Source: Roseinatronobacter thiooxidans (GTDB taxonomy: Bacteria; Pseudomonadota; Alphaproteobacteria; Rhodobacterales; Rhodobacteraceae). Taken from it: a stretch of 45,904 bases of DNA. This document shows, piece by piece, positions 35,555-44,289 of the stretch. Below the pieces are notes generated by a model. The model was not told the origin of the DNA and made no database searches. It worked only from the letters and a program-made list of their open reading frames with translations. The stretch spans positions 1 through 45,904 of the forward strand of contig NZ_MEHT01000003.1 in the NCBI RefSeq assembly GCF_001870675.1, read 5' to 3'. Position 1 is the first letter of the stretch; every line of letters begins with the position of its first letter. The position numbers and the translations under genes are program-made.

Positions 35555-37189
35555 ATGACACATGAGACAGGCCAGAAACCCAAGCTGCACCACGCGGCAA
35601 AACTGTATGCGCGCGAATGTCAGGATGGCCGGCTTAGCCGCCGCGAATTCATGACACGCGCCACCGCGCTGGGTGTTGCTGCGCCCGCCGCATATGGCTT
35701 GCTGGGTCTGGCCGCCCCCGAAGCCAAGGCACAGACCCCGCAAATGGGAGGCACAGTGCGGATACAGATGGATGTGCGCGCCCAGCGCGACCCGCGCACA
35801 TGGGACTGGTCAGAACTGGCAAATACCTGCCGTGGCTGGCTGGAATATCTGGTCCAGTATAACCGCGACGGCTCTATCACCCCTGTTCTGCTGGAAAGCT
35901 GGGACGCCAATGACGAAGCCACCGAATACACGCTGAATATCCGGCAAGGTGTAACCTGGAACAATGGCGACCCGTTCACCGCCGAGGATGTGGCGCATAA
36001 TTTTGAACGCTGGTGCGACTCGTCCGTGGAAGGGAATTCGATGGCCAGCCGTTTGGGGGCGATCATGCAAGACGGGCAGTTGCGGGATGGCGCGGTCGAG
36101 GTGGTGGACGACCACACCTTGCGCCTGCATCTGTCCAATGCCGATATTACCATTCTTACAGGGCTTGCAGATTATCCCGCCGCTGTTGTGCACCCCAGCT
36201 TTGACGGTGACCCCATTCGCAACCCGATTGGCACCGGCCCCTATCGCCCCGTCAGCTATGACACCGGCATCGGGGCAATCATTGAACGCAACCCCGACCA
36301 CAGCTGGTGGAACGCGGGCAATGGCGCATGGCTGGACCGGATCGAGTTTATCGATCTGGGAACAGACCCCGCCGCATGGGTTGCCGCTGCCGAAGGTGGC
36401 GAAATTGACATGCTGTATGAAACCACCGGCGACTTTCTCAGCATCTTCAGTGCGATCGGGATGGAACAGACCGAAGCGATCACCTCTGCCACGTTGTGTG
36501 TGCGGTTCAATCAGGGCAATCCGCCCTATGACAACCGCAATGTGCGCCGCGCGCTGCAACTTGCGGTCGATAACGCGCAGGTGCTGGAACTTGGCTATAA
36601 TGATCAGGGGATCATGGCGGAAAACCACCATGTCTGCCCTGTTCACCCCGAATATGCCGAATTGCCCCCGCTAGAGGTGGACAGAGAGCGCGCACGCGCC
36701 ATGCTGGAAGAAGAAGGCCACGGCGATACAGAGTTCGAGTTGATCTCTTCGGACGAGACGTTTCATTCTGACACCTGCGACAATGTGGCCGCGCAAATTC
36801 GCGCAGCGGGAATCAATATCCGCCGCACCATTCTGCCGGGCGCAACATTTTGGGGCGACTGGCTGACATATCCGTTTTCCGCGACAAGCTGGGCCATGCG
36901 CCCCTTGGGGGTTCAGGTGCTGAATCTGGCCTATCGGAGCGGCGAGGCATGGAATGAATCGGCCTTCTCGAACGCAGAGTTTGATGATTTGCTGGAACAG
37001 GCGAATGGAATTGTCGATGCGGATGAGCGCCGCGAATTGATGGCGCGCTTGCAGGAAATCATGCAAGAAGAAGGTGTGTCGATCATTCCATACTGGCGGT
37101 CGCTGTTCCGGCATGCACGCGCCGATATCCACGGCGCGGAAATGCACCCTACTTTCGAGATCCATTACCAGAATTACTGGATGTCCTAA
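35555..37189 (+). CDS. ABC transporter solute-binding protein, family 5 (oligopeptide type), Tat signal
   Basis: A 544-residue periplasmic binding protein. ATG 35555 follows CAGGGAG; the frame to 35207 is a shadow of the previous gene. The N-terminus has a Tat signal with Arg29-Arg30 (GRLSRREFMTRATALGVAAP, cleavage near 60, AKAQ). The SBP_bac_5 pattern includes ESWDANDEATEYTLNIRQGV, TWNNGDPFTAEDVAHNFERW, IGTGPYRPVSYD and the C-terminal IIPYWRSLFRHARADIHGAE. Family members bind peptides, nickel, opines or oligosaccharides. Neighbouring sugar-acid-like enzymes suggest a carbohydrate-derived ligand, by inference. It is followed by its two permeases and a double ATPase. Confidence 0.92.
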   Translation: MTHETGQKPKLHHAAKLYARECQDGRLSRREFMTRATALGVAAPAAYGLLGLAAPEAKAQTPQMGGTVRIQMDVRAQRDPRTWDWSELANTCRGWLEYLVQYNRDGSITPVLLESWDANDEATEYTLNIRQGVTWNNGDPFTAEDVAHNFERWCDSSVEGNSMASRLGAIMQDGQLRDGAVEVVDDHTLRLHLSNADITILTGLADYPAAVVHPSFDGDPIRNPIGTGPYRPVSYDTGIGAIIERNPDHSWWNAGNGAWLDRIEFIDLGTDPAAWVAAAEGGEIDMLYETTGDFLSIFSAIGMEQTEAITSATLCVRFNQGNPPYDNRNVRRALQLAVDNAQVLELGYNDQGIMAENHHVCPVHPEYAELPPLEVDRERARAMLEEEGHGDTEFELISSDETFHSDTCDNVAAQIRAAGINIRRTILPGATFWGDWLTYPFSATSWAMRPLGVQVLNLAYRSGEAWNESAFSNAEFDDLLEQANGIVDADERRELMARLQEIMQEEGVSIIPYWRSLFRHARADIHGAEMHPTFEIHYQNYWMS

Positions 37190-37298
37190 GCCCTGCTGCA
37201 AACTGCGCAAATCACTGTGCCAACCCGCAAGGGTTGGCACAGGCATCGCCCGACAGAAATAGTGCATCCTTTCGATGCCCTGAGCCAGTGGGAACCCC

Positions 37299-38390
37299 AT
37301 GGTCAGTTTTCTACTTCGCCGCATCGGTATCATGCTTGTCACGGCCCTGTGTCTGACCTTTATCGTGTTCTACCTGACGAATTTGCCTGCCAAACTGGAC
37401 ACCCTGGCCAAAACCCAAGCCGGATCGCGCATATCTGATGCCGAAGTGGCAAGCTGGCTGGATCGCAATGGCTATAGCCAGCCGATGCTGGTGCGCTATG
37501 GCGAATGGCTGGGCGTGGTGCCCGGCTGGACGCGGGTTGAGGCTGACGGCACGCAAACAGGCCGCTGCAACAGCCTGACCGCCCCCACAGATATCGCCGC
37601 GACCCCAGAGCGCTGCGGGTTGTTTCAGGGCTATTGGGGCAATTCCACCCGTTTCCGCGCCCCTGTGTCTGAGGTGATCAGCGCAAGGCTGGGTGCGACG
37701 GGTTTGTTGATGATGTGGGTGTTGATTGTCATGGTGCCGATGGCACTGATTGTGGGGGTGCTGGCGGGCATGCGCGAAGGCTCGCGCACGGACCGCGCGC
37801 TGTCCACCTTTGCCATCGCCTCGACGGCGACGCCGGAATATGTGTCCGGCGTGGTGTTTATCGCACTGCTTGCCTCCTCAAGCATAGGGGTGTCGCCGCT
37901 GCTGGTCAGTTGGGGCTGGATCGAGGGGCCAGTGCTGTTTCAGGGCAATGCCCGCTCGGCGCTGCAACAGATCACCTTCTGGAACTTTGCCTTGCCTGTC
38001 ATGACGATCGCGCTGTTTGGTATGGGCTATATCGCGCGGATCACGCGCGCCTCGATGACCGAGGTGATGACCCAGCAATATATCCGCACCGCCCGCCTGA
38101 AAGGCGTGAGTTTCGCCAATATCGTGCTGCGCCACGCATTACGAAACGCGCTGATAGCGCCCTTTACCGTCATCATGCTGCAAATTCCGTGGCTGCTGAA
38201 CGGGGTGGTGATTGTCGAGGTGCTGTTCAGCTATCCCGGCTTTGGCTGGACCCTGTTCGAGGCGGCGGCGAATAACGATATTGAACTGCTGCTGGCCGCC
38301 TCGGTGGTGGCCGTGCTGGTGGTGCTGGTCACACAACTGATTTCAGATATCGGCTATGTGTGGCTGAACCCCCGCATTCGGATTTCATAA
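37299..38390 (+). CDS. ABC transporter permease, DppB/OppB type
   Basis: A 363-residue inner-membrane permease with a first membrane helix at about 9-30 (IMLVTALCLTFIVFYLTNL), an approximately 100-residue periplasmic loop, and five further helices. The cytoplasmic loop that contacts the ATPase is ARLKGVSFANIVLRHALRNA. It is 109 bases after the binding-protein gene and 12 bases before the second permease. The long first loop with two cysteine-containing segments (RCNSL, ERCGLF) is somewhat larger than in classical DppB. Confidence 0.93.
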   Translation: MVSFLLRRIGIMLVTALCLTFIVFYLTNLPAKLDTLAKTQAGSRISDAEVASWLDRNGYSQPMLVRYGEWLGVVPGWTRVEADGTQTGRCNSLTAPTDIAATPERCGLFQGYWGNSTRFRAPVSEVISARLGATGLLMMWVLIVMVPMALIVGVLAGMREGSRTDRALSTFAIASTATPEYVSGVVFIALLASSSIGVSPLLVSWGWIEGPVLFQGNARSALQQITFWNFALPVMTIALFGMGYIARITRASMTEVMTQQYIRTARLKGVSFANIVLRHALRNALIAPFTVIMLQIPWLLNGVVIVEVLFSYPGFGWTLFEAAANNDIELLLAASVVAVLVVLVTQLISDIGYVWLNPRIRIS

Positions 38391-38402
38391 GGAAGGCCCG
38401 CC

Positions 38403-39566
38403 ATGATTGACCCTTTGGGCTGGCCCGCCATCCTTGGCCACCTGTTCCTTCAGCTTTGGCCGGTCTGGGCCGGGCTGGTAGTGCTGTTCGCGCTGTCCCT
38501 GACCTATAAGCGCCGCCTTGGCCTGTATGGCAAACTGTTCGATTCAACTGTCGGTATGATCGGGTTTGCGCTGGTCATGTTCTGGGTGTTTGCAGCGCTG
38601 TTTGCCGATATGATCATCACCCACGACCCGCTGGGCCAGTTCAGCGGCATGCGCAACGCCGCCCCCGGCACGCCCCTGCGCGACCCCGCAGGCGGGTTCG
38701 AGTATTTCCTGCTGGGCGGCGATGCGCTGGCGCGCGATGTGTTTTCGCGCATGGTCATGGGCGCGCGCGAAGTGCTGCGCATCGCCCCTTTTGCCGCGAT
38801 GATTTCCTTCATGATCGGCATTTCGCTGGGCCTGCCTGCGGGCTATATCGGCGGCAAGCTGGATACGGTTCTGACTTTCATCGCCAATCTGGTGCTGGCC
38901 TTTCCCGTCATTTTGCTGTTCTTCCTGCTGGTCGCGCCCGAAATCCAGAACACCGCCATTCCCCGCGTCATGGCGGGTATCCTGTTCCTGATGCCGGTGC
39001 TGTTTTTCACAGTGCTGCTGAACGCGCGGTTTTTCACCCAACCGATGAAGCGCAACCTATATGTCGGTGCGGTGCTGGTCCTTGGTCTTTGGGCCTATTC
39101 CGGCCTTGCCTTCAACGCCGACCCGTTGGGTGTATGGGGCATGTCGCCCAACCTGCTGAATGTTTTTGTGGCTGTGGTCTTCGTGAATGCGCCCACTGTG
39201 TTTCGCATCGTGCGCGGGATCACGCTGGACCTGAAAAGCCGCGACTACGTTGCCGCAGCGCAAACGCGGGGCGAAGGGCCTTGGTATGTCATGCTGTGGG
39301 AAATCCTGCCCAATGCGCGCGGGCCACTGATTGTCGATTTCTGCCTGCGCATTGGCTACACAACCATCCTGCTGGGCACCTTGGGCTTTTTCGGCCTTGG
39401 GGTTGCGCCTGAAAGCCCTGATTGGGGGTCTACCATCAATCAGGGTCGCCGGTTGCTGACGGTCTATCCACATGCGGCACTGGCCCCTGCACTGGCGCTG
39501 ATGTCGCTTGTGCTGGGCCTGAACCTGCTGGCCGATGGGCTGCGCGAAGAAAGCCTGAAAGATTAG
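38403..39566 (+). CDS. ABC transporter permease, DppC/OppC type
   Basis: A 387-residue permease, partner of the OppB-type protein. Membrane segments are at about 20-40, 57-79, 128-150 and beyond, and the coupling motif is AAQTRGEGPWYVMLWEILPN. It has an N-terminal first helix followed by a second, as in OppC, and an additional hydrophobic pair near 195-230 that is longer than in standard OppC proteins (about 300 residues). The ATPase gene follows after 298 bases that contain an antisense microprotein gene. Confidence 0.92.
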   Translation: MIDPLGWPAILGHLFLQLWPVWAGLVVLFALSLTYKRRLGLYGKLFDSTVGMIGFALVMFWVFAALFADMIITHDPLGQFSGMRNAAPGTPLRDPAGGFEYFLLGGDALARDVFSRMVMGAREVLRIAPFAAMISFMIGISLGLPAGYIGGKLDTVLTFIANLVLAFPVILLFFLLVAPEIQNTAIPRVMAGILFLMPVLFFTVLLNARFFTQPMKRNLYVGAVLVLGLWAYSGLAFNADPLGVWGMSPNLLNVFVAVVFVNAPTVFRIVRGITLDLKSRDYVAAAQTRGEGPWYVMLWEILPNARGPLIVDFCLRIGYTTILLGTLGFFGLGVAPESPDWGSTINQGRRLLTVYPHAALAPALALMSLVLGLNLLADGLREESLKD

Positions 39567-39685
39567 GGGGAAGCTGCCATGCGCGTGCCAAACATCATAC
39601 ACGGATGCGACAAGGGGCAAGGCCCGTCATGGCCCCGCCCCCAGTCATGTTTCAAGTTTTCGTATCCTGCATCAGGCGCGCGGTA

Positions 39686-39760
39686 TCACAACACGCCGAA
39701 TAGCAATAACAGGATGACCACGGAAAGCGGCACACCCAGAAGCCATAGAATAATTGGCAT
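39686..39760 (-). CDS. 24-residue hydrophobic membrane microprotein, antisense within the ABC operon
   Basis: On the minus strand ATG 39760 is preceded by AAGGAGA at 39774-39768, seven bases away, and encodes 24 residues beginning MPIILWLLGVPLSV and ending LLLLFGVL before TGA. Nearly the whole peptide is one transmembrane helix with a GVP kink. A -10-like TATACT (39788-39783) lies just upstream on the same strand. Ribosome site spacing, composition and a dedicated gap between operon genes support a real gene. Function is unknown; possibilities are a membrane-protein modulator or an antisense RNA with a peptide. An overlapping ATG at 39765 would have only two bases of spacing and gives a different frame. 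Confidence 0.62.
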   Translation of the reverse strand: MPIILWLLGVPLSVVILLLLFGVL

Positions 39761-39864
39761 TTCATGTTCTCCTTATCATCTGAGTATAGAACCCCTGAAG
39801 GGCCATGGCGTTCCCTGTGGGGCAGATATTTCCAGCGCCGCGCGACCTTCATGGAGGGGGAAAA

Positions 39865-41949
39865 ATGTCTGATCGTGCCCTGACACAGCCCATTCTGGAA
39901 ATTGAAAACCTGTCGATTTCCTTCTTCACGCGCCTGCGCGAAATCCCTGCTGTGATGGATTTTTCCTGCACTGTCATGCCGGGCGAGGCGATGGGGCTGG
40001 TCGGCGAATCCGGCTGCGGCAAATCCACTGTCGCGCTGGGGGTGATGCAGGATCTGGGCGTGAATGGCCGCATCGTGGGGGGAAAGATCAAGTTCAAGGG
40101 GCGCGACCTGAACACCATGAGCGCGCGAGAGCTTGCCAAGCTGCGCGGCTCTGAGATTGCGATGATCTATCAGGAACCGATGGCCAGCCTGAACCCCGCC
40201 ATGAAAGTCGGGCGCCAGTTGATGGAAGTGCCGATGATCCATCAGAACATGCCAGCGCGGCAGGCCCGCGCGCGCGCCCGCCAGCTTGTGGCCGATGTGC
40301 GCCTGCCCGACCCAGAGCGTATTCTGAATGCCTATCCGCACCAATTGTCTGGCGGGCAGCAACAGCGCATTGTCATCGCCATGGCGCTGATGGCCAACCC
40401 GGCGCTGCTGATCTTGGATGAACCCACCACAGCGCTGGATGTGACGGTCGAGGCGGGCATTGTCGATCTGGTCAAGGATCTGGGGCGCAAATACGGCACC
40501 TCTATGCTGTTTATCAGCCATAACCTTGGCCTGATCATGGAAACCTGCAACCGCCTCTGCGTGATGTATTCGGGCGAAGCGGTGGAAACAGGGAATATCC
40601 GCGATGTGTTCAACCGCATGCGCCACCCCTATACGCAAGCGCTGTTCCGCGCGATTCCCCTGCCCTCGGCCAACAAGAGTGCACGGCCCTTGCGCGCCAT
40701 TCCGGGCAATTTCCCCTTGCCGCATGAACGCCCCAAGGGCTGCAACTTTGGCCCACGCTGCGATTATTTCCTCAAGGGCCAGTGCGATGCGCGCGATATT
40801 CCCATGGCAGGAGTGGATGGCGATGACCGCCATGAAAGCCGTTGCTTGCGCATAGACGAGATTGACTGGAACGCAGGCTGGACTTCGGCCAAACACGTCG
40901 CGCCATCCGAAGTGGGCGAAATTGTCCTGCGCATGGATGACGTGCGCAAATATTACGAAGTTGCGGCCTCCAGCCTGTTTTCGGGCGGCGAAACCAAGGT
41001 CGTCAAGGCCAATGAAACGCTCAGCTTCGATGCACGCGCGGGCGAGACGCTGGCGATTGTGGGCGAATCCGGTTGCGGCAAATCCACCTTTGCCAAGGTA
41101 CTGATGGGGCTGGAGACTGCGACCAGCGGCAAGATCATGCTATTTGACGAAAACGTCCAGTCCACCCCCATCCAAAGCCGCAACACCGATGCCGTGTCTT
41201 CCTTGCAGATGGTGTTTCAAAACCCGTTCGACACGCTGAACCCGTCCATGAGCGTGGGCGCACAGATTGTCCGCGCGCTGGAGATTTTCAAGATCGGCAA
41301 AACCACGGGCGAGCGTGAAACCCGCATGCTGGAATTGCTGGATCTGGTAAAACTGCCGCGCGAATTTGCCACCCGCATGCCACGCCAACTGTCTGGCGGA
41401 CAAAAACAACGCGTTGGCATTGCGCGCGCCTTCGCTGGTGATGCCAAGGTCGTGGTCGCGGACGAGCCTGTCTCGGCGCTGGATGTGTCGGTGCAAGCCG
41501 CCGTGACCGAGTTGTTGATGGATATCCAGCGCAAGAACGGCACCACGCTGTTGTTCATCAGCCATGACCTGAGCATCGTGCGCTATCTGTCCGACCGCGT
41601 GATGGTCATGTATCTGGGCCATGTGGTCGAGCTGGGCACGACAGATCAGGTTTTCGCGCCGCCCTATCACCCCTATACCGAGGCACTACTTTCTGCGGTG
41701 CCCATTGCAGACACATCGGTCATTAAAAAACGCATCGTGCTGGAAGGGGATATTCCGTCTGCGATGAATCCCCCCTCTGGGTGCCCGTTTCAGACGCGGT
41801 GCCACTGGAAAGCCGATGTGCCGGGGGGCTTGTGCGAAACACAAGTGCCGCCCATGCGCACGCTGGCAAATGGTCATCAGATCAAATGCCACCTTGCCCA
41901 AGATATTCTTGCGCGGATGGACCCTGTATTCAAACTGACGGATGCGTAA
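39865..41949 (+). CDS. Fused double ATPase of the oligopeptide-type ABC transporter (OppD-OppF fusion)
   Basis: A 694-residue protein with two complete ATPase domains. ATG 39865 follows GGAGGGGGAAAA. Domain 1: Walker A GLVGESGCGKST (44-55), signature LSGGQQQR (161-168), Walker B LLILDE (181-186). Domain 2: Walker A GESGCGKST (400-408), signature LSGGQKQR (509-516), Walker B ending Asp533-Glu534. Each domain ends with the Cys-containing oligopeptide C-terminal motif (CNFGPRCDYF and CPFQTRCHW). It drives uptake with the permeases at 37299-39566. Fusions like this are known in alphaproteobacteria; here it means that one gene replaces oppD and oppF. Confidence 0.95.
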   Translation: MSDRALTQPILEIENLSISFFTRLREIPAVMDFSCTVMPGEAMGLVGESGCGKSTVALGVMQDLGVNGRIVGGKIKFKGRDLNTMSARELAKLRGSEIAMIYQEPMASLNPAMKVGRQLMEVPMIHQNMPARQARARARQLVADVRLPDPERILNAYPHQLSGGQQQRIVIAMALMANPALLILDEPTTALDVTVEAGIVDLVKDLGRKYGTSMLFISHNLGLIMETCNRLCVMYSGEAVETGNIRDVFNRMRHPYTQALFRAIPLPSANKSARPLRAIPGNFPLPHERPKGCNFGPRCDYFLKGQCDARDIPMAGVDGDDRHESRCLRIDEIDWNAGWTSAKHVAPSEVGEIVLRMDDVRKYYEVAASSLFSGGETKVVKANETLSFDARAGETLAIVGESGCGKSTFAKVLMGLETATSGKIMLFDENVQSTPIQSRNTDAVSSLQMVFQNPFDTLNPSMSVGAQIVRALEIFKIGKTTGERETRMLELLDLVKLPREFATRMPRQLSGGQKQRVGIARAFAGDAKVVVADEPVSALDVSVQAAVTELLMDIQRKNGTTLLFISHDLSIVRYLSDRVMVMYLGHVVELGTTDQVFAPPYHPYTEALLSAVPIADTSVIKKRIVLEGDIPSAMNPPSGCPFQTRCHWKADVPGGLCETQVPPMRTLANGHQIKCHLAQDILARMDPVFKLTDA

Positions 41950-42148
41950 AATGGCCCCGCTGGAGGTGCCACTTGGCTGGCAGGGCACGGGGACAAAGCG
42001 CGCGGGCGCGGAGCTTGATCCCCCCTCCTGCGACACGCTGTGACGACTGCGCCCAGCGGTTCCAGCAAGTTTTGAAAGCCATGCGCGCGCTGCGCCAAGA
42101 ACAGGTCTTGACGCTGCCCGAGCCCTCGACTAAACGGCGTCGACATGT

Positions 42149-42225
42149 GGCGGAGTAGCTCAGTTGGTTAGAGCAGCGGAATCATAATCCGCGTGTCGGG
42201 GGTTCAAGTCCCTCCTCCGCTACCA
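42149..42225 (+). tRNA. tRNA-Met (anticodon CAT), probably elongator
   Basis: A 77-base cloverleaf with CCA encoded. Acceptor GGCGGAG pairs with CTCCGCT, with a G-U first pair. The D-arm contains AGCTCAGTTGGTTAGAGC, the anticodon stem GCGGA/TCCGC holds loop ATCATAA with anticodon CAT, and the T-arm has GGTTCAAGTCC. The absence of initiator features (three G-C pairs above the anticodon loop) favours elongator Met. The 3' half overlaps the recombinase gene on the other strand, so this tRNA is the integration site of the downstream element. Confidence 0.96.
42182..42225. other. Probable attachment site within the tRNA-Met 3' half
   Basis: The recombinase frame reaches into the tRNA and stops at 42182, in the anticodon arm. 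The integrated element therefore appears to begin at or inside the tRNA 3' half, whose sequence would be kept by recombination between identical att cores. The true core length cannot be measured here because the other junction lies outside the window. Confidence 0.55.
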
Positions 42226-43795
42226 TCGCACCCCCCACTTGAAGATCAAGACCCGAAATGAGAGCGTTCAGACGCCCCCTGATTTCGATCGGCACGCCGT
42301 CGTACTCAGCCGGCGAGACGATGATTTCTGACACAAGCCCCCGCACCGCATCTCGCGCCTTGGCGTCTGGTTTACCATCGTGAGCTCTGAAGGACTCCAT
42401 CAAATCGCTAAGCGCGGACGCATATCGTGCTGGCTTGGCCGGATCAAAGATGATGTCTTCGTCGCAATTGTTCAGGGCCGCGAGTTCCGCTTCCGCCGCG
42501 CGCAGACCATTTTTCGCCTCACGCACCTTCGCTTCTCCCTCCGCGCCATCGAGAACTCCGCACTCGTAGAGATTCAGGCGACGCTCGAACAGATTGCGCG
42601 CTTCCACGACCGCCCGTTGCAGTTTGCCCTGATCGGGCTTTCCTGCGGCAGCGAGAGCCTTCCGCTCTTGGTCATATGCCGAGACATATTCTTCGAGGTA
42701 TGCGGGATTCAGAAGATGCTCATAGAGATTCGAGAAAATCTCGTCTTCGATCTGATCCAGGCGAAACCTTCCGGAGTTGTCACAGGACCCGCTCTCACGA
42801 GACGTCGAGCAAGCGATCCGTATCGCGCTTCCTTTGCGGTCATGGATTGCCATGCCGCCACCACAGCATCCGCATTTCAGAAGCCCTGAAAATGGTCGGG
42901 CAGGCGCGCGCGTCGACGTTCCTGCGGACCGGGCGTATGACTGATCAGAAAGGCGCTGTTGAACAGTGTTCCAGAGGTCCTCGTCGATGATCCGTAGATG
43001 TGGCACCGTGGCATACTTCCAATCCTCCCGAGGCTTCACCCGGCTGACTCGCTTGCCGGTGACCGGGTCGAGCACCATGCGCACCCGATCCCAGACCAGC
43101 ACTCCGGCATAGATAGAATTGCGCAGAATTCCGTAGCCCCGATCGGCGCTGCCGATCAGCGTGGAGGCGTTCCACTTGGCACCCCTGGGAGGCAAGATAC
43201 GCTCAGCATTCAGATCGTGCGCGATCTGGCGCGGGGAAGCGCTGTCCGCATACGCGCCGAAGATCCGCCGGATGACATCGGCTTCATGGGCTTCGACTTG
43301 AAGCTCGCCGGGTTGTCCGGCAATTGGGGAGTAATCATAGGCTTTGCCGCCGGCGCTTAGCCCCTCGCGAATGTTGCCGACCATCCCGCGATGAATTTTT
43401 TCGCGCAGATCCTTGTGAAAAAACGTACCCATCAAACCGCGCACGCCAATCTGAATCTCGTTTTGCACGCCTTCGTTCGCGGAAATGATGTCGATCTCGC
43501 TGAACCGCAACAGCTTCGCGACCTGGTGCAGATCCCCCGCGTCCCGGCTGATACGGTCGACGCACTCCACAACGACCGCGTCAAAGCTTCCGTTGCGGGC
43601 TGCTTCGAGAAGCTTAGCAAGGCCGACGCGACCAATAAGTGTCTCGGACGTCATGGCGCGGTCTTCAAAGATGGCCACCTCGCCGTAACCTTCGCGCCTC
43701 AGATAGCTTCGGCAGAGCTCCACCTGATCTTCAATGGAGCGATCCGATTGGAGCACGGTCGAATATCGGGCATAAATTGCTGCGCGGCGTTGCAT
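42182..43795 (-). CDS. Large serine recombinase (integrase)
   Basis: A 537-residue site-specific recombinase. The catalytic resolvase domain (1-150) has Ser12 in AIYARYSTVLQS, plus DRISRDAGDL and the family stretch LREKIHRGMVGNIREGLSAG. The recombinase domain (155-285) precedes a zinc ribbon with Cys308, 311, 329 and 338 (KCGCCGGGM, then ACSTSRESGSC), and a coiled coil (about 370-440) regulates integration versus excision in this family. The last 14 residues, MVAEEGLEPPTRGL, are encoded by the antisense strand of the tRNA, and the stop codon is in the anticodon arm. The family integrates and excises mobile elements. The start ATG 43795 gives a full resolvase N-terminus. Confidence 0.93.
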   Translation of the reverse strand: MQRRAAIYARYSTVLQSDRSIEDQVELCRSYLRREGYGEVAIFEDRAMTSETLIGRVGLAKLLEAARNGSFDAVVVECVDRISRDAGDLHQVAKLLRFSEIDIISANEGVQNEIQIGVRGLMGTFFHKDLREKIHRGMVGNIREGLSAGGKAYDYSPIAGQPGELQVEAHEADVIRRIFGAYADSASPRQIAHDLNAERILPPRGAKWNASTLIGSADRGYGILRNSIYAGVLVWDRVRMVLDPVTGKRVSRVKPREDWKYATVPHLRIIDEDLWNTVQQRLSDQSYARSAGTSTRAPARPFSGLLKCGCCGGGMAIHDRKGSAIRIACSTSRESGSCDNSGRFRLDQIEDEIFSNLYEHLLNPAYLEEYVSAYDQERKALAAAGKPDQGKLQRAVVEARNLFERRLNLYECGVLDGAEGEAKVREAKNGLRAAEAELAALNNCDEDIIFDPAKPARYASALSDLMESFRAHDGKPDAKARDAVRGLVSEIIVSPAEYDGVPIEIRGRLNALISGLDLQVGGAMVAEEGLEPPTRGL

Positions 43796-43908
43796 TGGCG
43801 ATTTCCTTTAGCATCCCGGCGAGCATTTGCACGGGCAATTTCTCTCACGAGATCGCCCATGGCCGGGTCCAACGGCGAGTTGTGCACGTGAGGCGACAGT
43901 TTCTTCAT
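43699..43908 (-). CDS. Small protein overlapping the recombinase start (uncertain)
   Basis: A 69-residue frame beginning MKKLSPHVHNSPLDPAMGDL and continuing VREIARANARRDAK before running into the first 97 bases of the recombinase gene in another frame. The N-terminal half has the short DPxxGDLVREIARxxARRDA helix that I associate with small genes found just upstream of alphaproteobacterial recombinases; the C-terminal half lacks structure and may only reflect overlap. It could be a translational coupling or regulatory peptide. Confidence is modest. Confidence 0.42.
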   Translation of the reverse strand: MKKLSPHVHNSPLDPAMGDLVREIARANARRDAKGNRQCNAAQQFMPDIRPCSNRIAPLKIRWSSAEAI

Positions 43909-44289
43909 GATGGCACTGCCAACCGGTTATGCGTCAAGTTCGGGTTCACGGTCTTGCCTGCTCGATCTGTTTGTGTCTCTGAGGCAGGATCTCGGTTCGC
44001 CCGCGATGCGTGGCGTAACGATCTGAAGTTCACGAATGCGTGAACGGTTGGCGGTGTCATCGGGCGCGCCGCAACGGTCTGGAGTCTCAGACGGGATTCC
44101 GATGCAGACAGAGGAGCGTTGCCAGCATCCGGGCGCGGGGCTGAGCACCAGTTGCCCGGTCGAAGTCAATGGCGTGTCGACGGGCAGCAAGAAGGAGGAT
44201 TGGTCGACACGCCGTCCCGAGGTGATCCCGCCTCGGGCTGGGGCCCAGAGCCCCTCAATGCGCGGCGCCCCACAGGGCACCGCGATTTA
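43909..44289. other. Stretch without a convincing gene, between recombinase and helical protein
   Basis: About 380 bases. Open frames exist on both strands (minus 43927-44280, 117 codons; plus frames from 44036 and 44119), but they have noise-like composition and no clear ribosome sites. The one distinct structure is an 11-base inverted repeat at 44171-44213. The stretch may be a regulatory or recombination-related region of the element. Confidence 0.4.
44171..44213. repeat. 11-bp perfect inverted repeat with 21-bp spacer
   Basis: GGCGTGTCGAC (44171-44181) is repeated inverted as GTCGACACGCC (44203-44213). Spacer length places the arms about three DNA turns apart centre to centre, so a dimeric or tetrameric protein site is possible. 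There is no U-tract beside it. Confidence 0.5.

Noticed and set aside
39579-39872. 97-codon plus-strand frame between the permease and ATPase genes
   Set aside because: Composition is not protein-like and it covers the minus-strand microprotein; no family seen.
41950-42148. Frames between the ATPase gene and the tRNA, including a 30-codon frame at 41951
   Set aside because: No recognisable sequence or good ribosome site; left as intergenic.
42149-42225. tRNA read as an isoleucine tRNA with modified CAT anticodon
   Set aside because: The body sequence resembles alphaproteobacterial elongator tRNA-Met rather than the usual tRNA-Ile2.
43927-44280. 117-codon minus-strand GTG frame
   Set aside because: Noise-like composition without helix or strand pattern or ribosome site; kept only as an uncertain stretch.
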